From contig NW_025932734.1 in NCBI RefSeq assembly GCF_000764305.2, positions 241,835 through 305,834 on the forward strand: 64,000 bases of DNA. Reading direction: 5' to 3'. Every line of letters begins with the position of its first letter. The first letter of the stretch is position 1. This stretch comes from Hyalella azteca. Taxonomy: Eukaryota > Arthropoda > Malacostraca > Amphipoda > Hyalellidae. Positions 1-11,600 of the stretch are shown here, piece by piece. The notes beneath the pieces were generated by a model. It searched no databases. It saw only the letters and a program-made list of their open reading frames with translations, and was not told where the DNA came from. Made by a program: the position numbers and the translations under genes.

Positions 1-560
1 AGAGACCACGTCAGGGTTGAGACGATGCTCAACCACACCTTCTGGCACCAACCACACCTGGGGGCACCAGCAACACCTGGGGGCACCAGCAACCCCTGGG
101 GGCACCAGCAACACCTGGGGGCACCAGCAACACCAGGTCGCACCAGCAACACCTGGGGGCACCAGCAACACCAAGGGGCACCAGCAACACCTGGGGCACC
201 AGCAACACCTGGGGGCACCAGCAACACTTAGGGGCACCAGCAACACCAGGTGACACCAGCAACACCTGGGGGCACCAGCAACACCTGGGGGCACCAGCAA
301 CACCTGATGGCACCGACAACACCTGGAGGCACCAACAACACCTGGGGGCACCAACAACACGTGGGGGGCACCAACAACACCAGGTGGCACCGACAACACC
401 TGGGGGCACCAACAACACCTGGGGGCACCAACAACACCTGGGGGCACCAACAACACCAGGGTGTACCAGCAACGCCTGGGGGCACCAACAACACGTGGGG
501 GCACCAACAACACGTTGGGGCACCAACAACACCTTCTGGGGTCGACCGCACCTGAGTGAC
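1..560. repeat. GC-rich minisatellite, about 19-bp unit
   Basis: Positions about 40-540 are a tandem array of roughly 25-28 imperfect copies of a unit close to GCACCAGCAACACCTGGGG. Spacing is 18-19 bp, with variants such as CAACAACACC and CACGTGG in the right half. Both strands stay open in several frames: the plus frames read as His/Gln/Thr/Gly-rich repeats and the minus frame as Cys/Trp/Pro/Val-rich repeats. This is expected of a stop-free short repeat, and I see no start context, splice sites or known domain. I treat it as non-coding satellite DNA. The unit drifts from AGCAAC on the left to CAACAAC on the right, which suggests sub-block expansion. Confidence 0.9.
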
Positions 561-1340
561 AGCCTGAAATCTTCGGTTGCCTTGCCGTTTATTCAGCAGT
601 TGAGTGTAGACGGCATCATGTACAATAGGAACATGAACAGATTGAAGTGATGCCATTAAAAATTTGTTTGGACCGTGAGTGATGATCAGTGAAAGAAACG
701 GTCGGTGTACACACAAGCACCGCTACGGCTCAACGCCTCAGAGCAGAACAGAACTGTCGTCGCCATCGCTTCCGGAAACTTCCGCCCACACGCGTTAGCA
801 CGCAGCAGCTCAGTACAACACACTCATTGTTCAACAATTCAACACACCTGTCACGTGTTCTTCTTCCGCTATTGAGGACCCGGTTCTTCACCATGCGCCG
901 GCTACCTATACCCGGTTCTTCACGTCTACATTGGGCACCTATCACGTCAAAATTTCTTCTTAGTTTGAAGGCAGCAAGGCTTTGAATCCGAACGCCGAAG
1001 TCCAACCAAAAATACCCCAATATTTGCCATGAAATTTACCCTACTTTGAACCATATGTATTTTATCCGATAGTCCTATTATGTATTAGAAACTGAGAAAT
1101 CGAATAACAATCGTGAAGATTCCACAATTATTTCGTGCTATTCTTCTATGAAAATTAATTAGATTCTTCACTTTATTATTTCCCAGTAGCGTCGAAGAAT
1201 GATATCTATTCAATAAAGTATATTATTTGTCCATTAGTTCACCCAATCTTTTTGATTGTGGTTTCAAAATTTTATCCAGTCTGATAAAAAATAATCAGGA
1301 GTATGAAGACACGTAAATTAATACTATTGTCGCATTGAAG
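561..1340. other. Upstream intergenic DNA, no gene recognised
   Basis: Positions about 690-960 are less AT-rich than the surroundings and carry two copies of ACCCGGTTCTTCAC (at about 879 and 910). Short open frames exist on both strands, but none resembles a known protein. Positions 1021-1340 are plain AT-rich DNA. Confidence 0.5.
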
Positions 1341-1389
1341 TATAACGCGTTATTTAGATCTCCATGGCAACGGCGTCGCTGTATTTGGG

Positions 1390-1403
1390 GTCACCATAGC
1401 AAC
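1390..1403 (+). promoter_or_regulatory. Perfect RFX X-box motif
   Basis: The sequence GTCACC-AT-AGCAAC matches the X-box consensus GTHRCC(N0-3)RGYAAC at every constrained position. A second half-site, GGCAAC, lies at 1366-1371 and another at 2389-2394, 100 bp before the predicted ATG. RFX factors drive ciliary genes, and in Drosophila Rfx together with Fd3F is reported to control the chordotonal TRPV genes. The motif lies about 1.1 kb upstream of the predicted start codon of the TRPV gene, so it is a plausible promoter or enhancer element. Function is inferred. A 14-bp consensus can occur by chance in a genome, but the gene context makes this one credible. Confidence 0.55.
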
Positions 1404-2492
1404 CAAGCGCTTCCTAGGATACCAGCGCTTCGGGATTTAGAACTTCTTCTGCCTATAAACAATTATATCGAGTGTGCATTGCTTGTAGGAGTTGAAAATA
1501 TACAAATAACTTACTGTTCTATTCAGCCATTGCCATGGAACGGAAAATCTTTTATTCTGTGAGTCTGATCTGAATTGTTTTGAACATGAAACATAACTGG
1601 AAACTACATCAGAAACATTCTCAAAGGCTATGTCTAGACTCACCATTTTTATATAGTGTCTAATAATATATTATATAATCATTTTTGAATAGTCTCTAAT
1701 TTTATATAGCGTCTAATCAACGGTATATAGTGACTAATCTGCACTATAAATCGTTGTATTGATGAGTTTATACAGGCAGCTGCAAATGGTTTGAGTTGCA
1801 TCAATTACGAATAAATCATGTGCAATATTAATTCTTGCCTCAAGTGCGATTAGTAATCACGTCAAACAAATCAGTTATATTACTCATGCGTGATAGTGAA
1901 TAGTAATTTTTCACTTGAATAGCTTCAATATGTTCTACATGAATCCATATTTTTCGAACATTTTTGATCTGGCAAGTATATATATAATGGTAAGGTAAAT
2001 TGTAAAAAAGTAAACCGCAAATCTACAAAACATAAATTGGCAAAATTTACATGTAGTTGTTTGATATACATGGACAGATTAGTTTGTGAGATCAGGAATT
2101 GAGCTAAAGAAACTAACTCAGAGTGTAATGAAAAATGAACAGTTTTTCTGAAAACAAAGGATCTATCAGAACTGAAACAAAATGAAGTTGCAAAATGACA
2201 ATTCCTACCCTCTGTAGAGGATAGGAAAATAACTACAGTAAAGTTTCTCTCCCCAAACAGAAAGAAATTAATAGCAAACTCAGATATTACTATTTTTTCA
2301 TCTGTACGCAAATGGTATTAATGTGGTACTGAGAATAATTTTGGGTTTATCTCACCCTTAATTGCCATTTTCGGACGTAGCAGTCCCAGGCAACGCTGGA
2401 ACACCGCGTGAGCGCCGTAACAATTACGGCATCGAGAAAAATGGTTATATTTTGTTATTAAAAACTAAACCTGTTCATAAATCACGACTGCG
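1404..2492. other. 5' flanking region, first exon boundary unknown
   Basis: This is AT-rich sequence with a weak repeat of TATATAGTGTCTAAT-like words at about 1650-1740. An in-frame TAA at about 2478-2480 lies just before the predicted ATG at 2493. No AG acceptor lies between that TAA and the ATG, so the ATG exon must extend upstream as 5' UTR. I could not place the transcription start or an upstream non-coding exon. Confidence 0.4.
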
Positions 2493-2610
2493 ATGCCTGT
2501 GTGTCACCGCCGGGGGGCGGCCATCAACCCTGGAGCAGCTCTAGACCGCGTCATCTCCCAGGCTGATCAGGACGACTGTGTGCTCTACAAGCTAGCAGAC
2601 TACCGCAAAG
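2493..2610 (+). CDS. iav: TRPV exon 1 (start codon)
   Basis: Begins [14 protein letters not shown] and ends with [11 protein letters not shown] followed by the donor AAAG|GTGAAT. It ends in phase 1. The ATG is the first in frame after a TAA 13-15 bases upstream, with no intervening AG. The start context (CTGCG before ATG) is weak, so an additional N-terminal exon is possible but not needed. Confidence 0.65.
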
Positions 2611-5600
2611 GTGAATTTTTATGTATTAATTTTGCTTAAATTACAAATTTAAAAGTTTAAAATGCTCCAACTGGGAACTTTTTAGTTGCAATATCGCATT
2701 TTGTTTTTCCTGAGCCAATCCACTCCATTAATACGATCATCAGAAGAAATCAAATGTGCTGCATGTAAGAGTATTCATTTGGGTTCAAGATATTACTGCG
2801 GCTCAAGCCTGTTGCAGCTTTCAAGAAACTTTACTATACAAGTAGGAAAGCGTAATATATTCATTAAAAAATATATTATTATATATTAATTATATAGGAA
2901 GACTCATTTTCACTAATGTTTTGACTTTAACCCGACTGCTCGTGCTGCGACAGGTGGACGGCTGTTGGAAGAATACGCCCGCGGTGGAGGTCGCGAGGTG
3001 GAGAAGCTTGTGCTGGAAGAGTTCGGGGTGTTCATGTACAACGGGGGCCGAGGCATGGAAGTCACTAGGACGGAGTTCCTCAAGTGGAAGTACAGGAGTG
3101 TCCCCAAAGATCAAGTAAGAAGACCTTGGTATTTTCACCGATGGAACAAATGCATTCAAGAAGCTTGGGGTGCTTATATTTTATTGTTAATAAAAATTTG
3201 ATCCATGATGATAATTAAGATTTTAAAAAAGTTAGATTCAGAAGAAGTAGCACCCTTTCTTCATGCGGTATTTATTAGTCTTGTACTACAGTATTAGTCA
3301 GCGTCTTCTTCACAAGACGCTATACTTAGAACGGTTCAGCATTACGTAGTTCCTACCTCACAATGCAGAGCTCTAAGTTAAAGAGGAGGTTCAATAATCA
3401 TGTACTAGGTTCGCTTCGGTGGTTTAATCCGGAAGAAACAAACAAGGTGCAATTATTGAATAAATCTGTGCAAGCATAGAAAAATGTATACACAATAATA
3501 GAAACACTTGCCAGGTTATAGAAAATAGATAGCAGATAATCAATGAAATAATTACCAGTACTTAGGAACGCATAGGCTAGTAAAGAACGATTAAGTGAAT
3601 GAACATGTAATTTGAACTTGATATTTCCAACAAGTAAAGTGACAGCCACATGAATGGTGGACAACAAGGAAATTTCGAATTCACAAACTACTAGTCTAGC
3701 AGATATTGCCATACGGTAATCTCAAAATAAATAATTGATCTCCAAAATAAGGCTACAATATAATTAAGCGTACCTTCCGTGTATTATATTAGATTATGAC
3801 TAGTTGCCAAAACTTTGAGACGGAGTTAAATTGATAGAAAGTTTGTATTTTTTACCTGAAATATTAGTTTTTGTTTACTATCATCGTTGTCCGTAAAATC
3901 TAATTTTCTAGTAATGCAATTTAGTGCGCTAGTACAACATACATTGTGCGGAACAAAATTTACTTCATACCTGAAACCAAAAGAATAATTGTACGTCAGT
4001 TTAACGGAAGCACAGTTCTTACTTTCAATTCATTTCTACGTGCAACCGGATAAGCAACTATCGTACAGAGCTAAAAAAGCGCTATTAGGAACTCACAATA
4101 TCTATCTTCACCAGTGACATTTTACACTTAACGATAGTTTCAATTTTACTGTACTATGATCATAAATATAACTGAGAAGTTTCTCGGTTGGTATTATGTA
4201 ATGTAGGGTAACATGGGGCAGCGAGCCCACTGCGGGTCACGGGCCCATAGCGGGTTTCTCGCTAAGTATGGCAGATATTGGTCCGTGTTCTCTACCGCCG
4301 GTCGGCAGTTTCACTGGGATGAAGTGTACGGATTTACGTTTTGCTAAATATTTGCGTTATTAAGTTCTTTGCGAATAACTGTTTTAGTCCAGATAAAAAT
4401 TTTTTTGCCGCTAAATAAAGTTTTTTACAAGGGTGGGCGCCTTGCCCCAAGCCCATGGGCCCATTGCCCCAGGGGTGGGGCAATGGGCCCATTTTGACAC
4501 TTTTTACAAAATAGTGTTTCATTAAAAATCGAATAACTCTATAGGCGTTTAATTCACATCATACATTCCTCATTAGTTGCACCTTTAAACAAAACAAAGA
4601 ACCACCTCGTATCAATTAAAACTTCATCAAAAATTTAGTTTAAAAAAAGTTGGGGGCGCGCTGCCCCACGTTACCCTAATAATTATGCTATAATGGACTA
4701 TCATAATAATAATAATAATAATAATAGCGGTTTCAGCGTTATTAGGCCGTAGGCCTGTCGCCGATTCTTAACATCGCAGAACATTCACGGCATTTTGCGG
4801 TCTCGAACTCGCAACTCACTGCTCCAATTCTGCTGTGCTTAACCGCCCGGCCTCCTTGCCGCTTCTGACCAGAAACTAGCGCACAGAGCTGGGATCGAAC
4901 CCGCGCCTCTCTGCTCCAACCTTGGTACTCTGAACCTTAACCACTGGGCCACCCCAGTGTTATGACTATGCAAGGGAAATAGATATTCTTTATAAAAATG
5001 TCAGTAGATAAGCGATCCTGCTATTTCCACCTAACGGCACAATAAAGAACTTGAGAGATACAGCCTTGCTAAAAGCTTCTTAAAGCTGGCAGACTTGTCG
5101 CTGTAACAACGATCATCTTAAGTAGCTATCTGCTCGAGCTTCCTGCCTCTTGAACACGTTTCCTGTTCACGTCAGCACAGGATATTTCTTCATATTAACC
5201 TGCGACAGATCTCGTGCTTATATTATAATGCCGATTATTGCCCAAGTACGTACCTAGCCTTCAGTTTGCGTCTCAATGTAGAAAGAATTTATCGGCGTCG
5301 GATGCAAAAATTTTACATGCAATCGTCGAAGAATTCAAGTTACTTTCTGAAGGACGGGTGTAGAGTTAAGACTCCTTGAATTAAAATAGTTAATTTAGTC
5401 ACTTTCCAAGTATTGGCGTGTTTGATTGGTCATGTAGTTTGTAGCTTTGTGCTGAACCAAAGAAATTAGAAGAAATGCGTGAAATTTTCACAGCTTTCAA
5501 TCTATTTTCGATGATGAATTTTTACATTTTTATGAAATTACGAATTTTTTAAATTTCAAAGTAATTTTTAATATAATTATAATTAATAATAGCGCACTGA

Positions 5601-8600
5601 ATTATAAACAAAGAAAATTAACATTTCACTAATCTTCATGAACGTGAACTTCACAGAATTTTCGTACACGAGGATTATGATCTTCGATCATTGCCAACAG
5701 TCAGTCACTGCTGAATATAACCTCTTCTTATTATATATTCTAACATCTAAAAAAAGGTAGTCATGGCCTCAACTATTGTAACTTCGATTCTAAATTATAA
5801 ACTTTATAAAGTAAATTGCATCTCAGCGCACCTGTAAGAATGTTATTTTGGTTTCAATCAAGCGACACATTCTCTTTACACCGATTTCAATATAATTGAA
5901 CCTTGAAAAAAAGCCACAAAAAACCGTCTATCTTTAAAATTAAGCAAGGAGTGAGGAGGAATAATTAAATTCCTACAAAAATAATTGAGTAACCAAACTA
6001 AATAAACAGTAAGATGATCGAATGACGCATTAATCCACATGCACACCAGAGTTAGCACGATATACGAACTACTGACTCGTTCTGACGACTATAACTCTGA
6101 AGAGCCTTGCCGCTCAGTGTGCGTCACGGAGACGCTCACTGAAAATCATCATCAACATCATAGGAAAAATTCGATTACTCGATGAATAGTTCATCTTTAT
6201 CCTTCCATACGCCCGTGAGCCGACGATGCAGGTACATGTCAAGAGTGATGTCAATTTTAAAATTATTTTCTGTTCGAAAGACGTAGATTGGATGTAAGAA
6301 TTTGTAGCTTTTGAATGAATTGGAAAGCCTGATTCGTTTCATGATCCGGTCGCACATCTGTAGCTCCTGTAAACAGAATCTGAGAATTTTTTTGAAATTT
6401 CATTTCTGAGCTTTAGCTGCTTGTGCAGATGTAACAATTGCACTAGTTTTATTCAATATTTGCCCATTACTTCAGCTGCTAATGCAGATGAAATCATGGA
6501 ATTTGTTTTCATTTACTGATCATTTCAGCTGCTGGTGCAGATGGAAGTTTCGCACTAGTTTTCATTCACTGTTCACTGATCATTTCAGCTGCTGGTGCAG
6601 ATGGAAGTTTCGCACTAGTTTTCATTCACTGTTCACTGATCATTTCAGCTGCTGGTGCAGATGGAAGTATCGCACTAGTTTTCATTCACTGTTCACTGAT
6701 CATTTCAGCTACTGGTGCAGATGAAAGTATTGCACTACTTTTCATTCACTGTTCACTGATCATTTCAGCTACTGGTGCAGATGAAAGTATCGCACTAGTT
6801 TTCATTCACTGTTCACTCATCATTTCAGCTGCTGGTGCAGATGGAATCAAAGAGTCCGTTCGACCCTCTGCGTAAGTGGAGTGACCACGAAGCTTGCTGG
6901 CGCATGCAATACCGCGGGTCGCTGGGAGAGACGCTGCTGCATGTGCTCATCATGTGCGACACGAAGGCTCACACCAGAGTCGCCAAGATCTTGCTGAAAT
7001 GCTTCCCGAAGCTGGCGCTGGATGTGGTGGAGGGCGAGGAATACCTTGGTGAGTCTTGATACTTACAATATTTCGGATGAGTTCGGGAGGCGATTTCGGC
7101 TTTTATTAGGTAAATTAAACTTGTTTCTGCGTGCCTCAATGAACGACACTTACACGGTTTATTACCATGACTTACAGTTGCTAAAATATAGTCATTTACC
7201 TCATTCTAGTCTTGGCATAAATTTGTACAATAATTTTGATTATTAACGTATAATTGTTTTTATTACTTTTAACAATACCTCACTAAAAACAAAGGGAATA
7301 ATGTCTAAAATCCATTAATGTTTTTGTTAGAAAATCTAGAAGTTTCAATAGTGAGTTAAGGCCTTTTTAATTAAAATACTTCATCCAGTCATTTGCAATT
7401 AATTCGGGTGTTTCAGTAACCTTATAGTTTACCGTGAAAGGAAATATTATGAATTTTGCATTTTCTTTTTTTGTGAAATTTCATGTTAAGCATTACTGCA
7501 TGACCACAACTCTGAGCTTGTTTATTTTAATCATGCCGTTGGTTGAGAAGAAAGCAGATTTTGGAGCTCAAAAGTAGAAATATGAGCGATATACATCAAC
7601 TCGAAGACACGATTAGTAACGTGTATATCGAATATTAAAAGCACCGAATTCGGAAACAACTTGTGGTATTATCGAACTTGATCCATATTACGAAAGTTAC
7701 GAAATTACAGCTTTCATTCATTTAAAACTTTGTAATGTAAAGATTCATTTATAAATATTATTTTGAGCTGATATTTGACCTGGTAGGTGCTAGCGCCCTA
7801 CACCTCGCCATCTCCTACCACAACAACGACCTCGTAACCGTCCTAGTCCGGTGCGGCGCTAACATCAACCAGCGCGCCATAGGTGCGTTCAGTCGTGAGT
7901 GTTGTGGTGTTGGTCAGTCGTGAGTGTTACGCTGATATCCTGTTGAGTGCAGCGTTGACGTGCATACGGGAGTTGTTAGTGATAGAGAAATATCTAATTG
8001 GTTGTTGGTGCTATTTTTAGGTACAATTGAGCATGTTCATTTAAGGTTGAGTTGTGCTTAGTTTCCTCATTGTCAGTGTTGCATAAAGCAATATCATAAG
8101 AAACTTGAAATTTCCTATTTTAACATTTCCATTCATATAGACGCTGAAAAAAATAAACAATATTAAAAAATTATTATTGTGGTCTTTTTCACTTCACAAC
8201 CATCGCCAGAGTTTATTTTTTCCAATTAAGAACATAATTTTTGCTGGTATTTTTAAATATTTTGTTATTTAGCCTCTATTAGATATTAAATTAAACTCTA
8301 ACTTCTATGGGTGCGTTTAAGCTCAAACTTATATCCCTTCGTGAGTAACAAATGTAAATGAAATCAATTGAAGGGCTCAAGATGAAATTGCAGTGCTGCC
8401 GCCCCATTCAGAGCATCATTGTCATGCAGCGCAAGCAACGAAGGCAACAACTAAAGTCCTACAATACGACGAGCAGATCCTTCCCCCTTCATGACGTTCT
8501 AGGAGCGAATATCGATGTATTTTGTGTGCGTTTTAGTTTACTGGAAGGCTCAGGGGGATCTTTTCACAACCGGCAGCGACAAGGACGGGGTGAGGAGGGT

Positions 8601-11600
8601 GCGAGAAGACTTATTACCTTCGTTTGAGTCGACGAGTCAGTCGTGAAAATATACCGGCAATTTTAATATAGAAGTGCTTCTTTGTTGATTGTCATTAATA
8701 TCATAATAATGAGATATTCCAAGTATTTTTTCCTTAATATAGCTGAAAGGATATACATTGTACATTCATTGGAAAATAATGAATGAATGAATTAAAACTC
8801 AATTAAAACCTATTAAAAGTTTGCTCAAGTATCTATAGAAAACACCCTAAATATTCGAAATTATTTCGCAATGAGGATTCCAGATTACTCACAAAGATTA
8901 AACGAATACTGATCTTCAATTTAGCGTAATGGTTAAAAATTTTTCAACGTGAATTTTCTAGCCGATCAAGTTGAACTCGACGGTTTTCACTAGCCTGTAT
9001 TTTCATTTAAAACCTTACCTAACATGAGAAATATTTTTTCTTTCACAGCTTCTGGAATTAGCTGATTTGAGTTGCTTCAAGCCGTGCGATTCCTAATGAA
9101 ACGTTCGAAACAAATTCCTAACAGCGGGGCCCTTTAATCTGCCGTATCATGATAAGAGCCTCGCGTGTCCACGTCTATCCTTGTCGTTGATTAACCGGCA
9201 TGTCGTTCGTAATCAGTCTAACGGAGGCTTGCAATCACAGCCGAGTTTTGGTAGGGATAAAAAATTTGCACTCCTTTTTCCTGGCGTATTTGCGCACAAC
9301 ATTTTTAATCTATATCGAAACATCAGTTTTATATGCCATAAAATGCGACCTCCAGACTGAACAATTTTTTTATAGCTTTTTGCTGCTTTATCACATTCAA
9401 TTTATTAGTTTACTAAATTCAATTATCTGTAATTTTTATTTTTCTTAATTAAAGAAAGTGACTACTCTATCTGGGATTATTCTACCTCCCATGTTCGACA
9501 CTCCCATTATTCCGATTTCCATTTCCCAGATTCCCCTTACTCCGATGCCCATTACACTGATTCCCATTACCCAGATTCCCGTTCCTCAGAATCCCGTTAC
9601 CCGAATTCCTTTGTCGTTTTTTTTCTGCTGCTAAAATTAAATAAAATAATGTTAAGCACGGAACCTTCGAAACACTTTGTTAAGAAAAAATTCTCATTTA
9701 ACCCCTTGGTTTAGAAGCGCTGAGAAAGTTGAAATTTTTAGTGAATCAATCAATCTACCTTATCAATTAAAAACACATACATCCCCAACCTTTCCTCTTG
9801 ATATAAATGCTTTAGCAATGCGTTCATAGCATTCATAAATGATTTAACTTTAACTAAGAAACAAATTTCACTAACTTTAACTAAGAAGTGCATTGTTCGC
9901 TAGGAACAAAATTCAAAAAATTCAGATCCAAGTACGATCGTGTCGTGGCACGATAAGTATCCTGGATACGCGCCCCAATGTAGCCTCTCTTAGTTATATA
10001 GCCAGGCTTTAAAAAAACAGTAACACATTCTTGAACAAACTCATTGAACCGTTAGAATTTATAAGCTGGAAGAGTGTTTGGTAATCACGTTCTAATGCTA
10101 ACCATTCTACGTTTAAACGCCGAAAAACGTAACATTTAAGTTATATTATGCTATGCCGAAAAGAGTGAGTTAAGAAAGAGAGAGAAATTGTGCCGAAAAG
10201 AGTGATCTGTCAGTTAAAAAGATGAAAATATTGTCTCCACCAACACTGAACATAGAAGGTTCTTTCAAAGCCTTCGAGGGGCTCTCTTTGGTAATTACTT
10301 TCTTGAAACAACTTTGCGATGCCAATATCCTCTTCACTGGACTCCTATAGTGTGTAGCGGTCCAGAAGTACAAGTCAATCAGAAGAAAGATCAAACTTCC
10401 TTCGGCCCTAAAAAAAACTTCCTTCAAACTTCCTTCGAGTTTCCAGTCGATATATTTTCGTAGCATAAAACAAGCGATACAAATGAGGAACAACCTTTTT
10501 AAAAGAGGAGATTTTCATTTTTTCTAGAATTTAGAAGAAGTTTTTTTTCATGCACGGATAATTATTTCGTTTACTTATTGCAGAACCCCTATTTAAGATT
10601 CAAAGAAATCACGGCATTAATTTTCATTTCTCTCGCACAAGAAGATTTTTTATCATGCAATGATAATTATTTTTTTTTTACTTATTGCAGAATCCCTATT
10701 TAATAATCAAAGAAATCATGGCATTAATTTTCATTTCTCTCGCAAGGGAGTTTCTTCCTGCCTGCAGACCAGCAAGTAGAGCGTCCGAAGGGGCCGAGGT
10801 TTTCGGACTACGAAGGCCTCGCGTACCTGGGCGAGCTGCCGCTGGCATGGGCGGCGTGTCTCGGCAATGAGACGGTGTACAACAAACTTATTGACTGTGG
10901 TGCTGACCCTAACCTGCAGGACGCTTTTGGCAACATGATTCTGCACATGGTGGTCGTTTGCAACCAACTCGTGAGTGGAGCCTTGGCGCAAGCTGCTCAT
11001 TAATTCGAATATTCGGTGCTCAGTTGAGTGCTAAATTTCAGTACTAATTACTGTTGAACTTTGCTGGAATTTGTGGTCGTTTGCAACCAACTCGTGAGTG
11101 CAACATTGACGCAAGTTGCTCATTAATTCGAATATTTGGCGCTCAATTGAGTGCCATATATCAGAATTAATTACTATTGAACTTTTCTGGAATTTGAGGT
11201 AAATTTCGGAAGAATACATATATAAATAAAATGGAGGAAGATGTATTGTTGTATAGCTTAATTTTCTGATCATTTTTAGTTTATATACACTACATTTTCA
11301 TCAAAATCACATTGGATTCAACCAATTGATACCGTGATTTGAATAGTACCGTAAACAATATCGGTTAACATTCGAAATGACTTCTAAATAATTATAAATA
11401 ACGTATAAATTGAGTTTAAAACTTGAATTTAATGCGCCAGGGCATGTTCAGCTACGCCTTACGCCACCCACGCATGCCAGCACAAGACGGCATTATGAAC
11501 GCTGCTGGCTTGACTCCTCTGACGCTGGCTTGTCGGCTTGCGCGCTCCACCATCTTCAAGGAGATGCTTGAGCTCACGTGCATAGAGTTCTGGCGCTACT

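Larger units (their letters stand above)
3115..6828 (+). other. Intron 2
   Basis: 3.7 kb intron. It contains a TA-flanked MITE (4204-4678), a dimeric tRNA-derived SINE in reverse orientation (about 4697-4962) and, at its 3' end, the tandem array of the exon 3 acceptor (6411-6840). The remainder, 3115-4200 and 4970-6410, is AT-rich with no recognised gene. Confidence 0.7.
7883..10767 (+). other. Intron 4
   Basis: 2.9 kb intron. It holds a degenerate array of about 14-15-bp CCGATTCCCATTAC-like units (9480-9610). Near 9950-9985 is a short block, ATAAGTATCCTGGATACGCG, also found at 63280. A 107-bp tandem duplication sits just before exon 5. The rest, including the small GC-richer patch at 8440-8640, shows no recognised gene. 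Confidence 0.6.

Noticed and set aside
29..716. Open frames of 160-170 codons on the minus strand over the minisatellite
   Set aside because: They are translations of a stop-free tandem repeat with no domain, start context or conserved flank.
1925..2311. 128-codon minus-strand frame upstream of the TRPV gene
   Set aside because: No recognisable motif, AT-rich codons and no splice or promoter support.
6482..6724. 80-codon repeat protein frame over the exon 3 acceptor array
   Set aside because: Its 20-residue periodicity simply follows the 60-bp DNA unit, and it is out of frame with the real exon.
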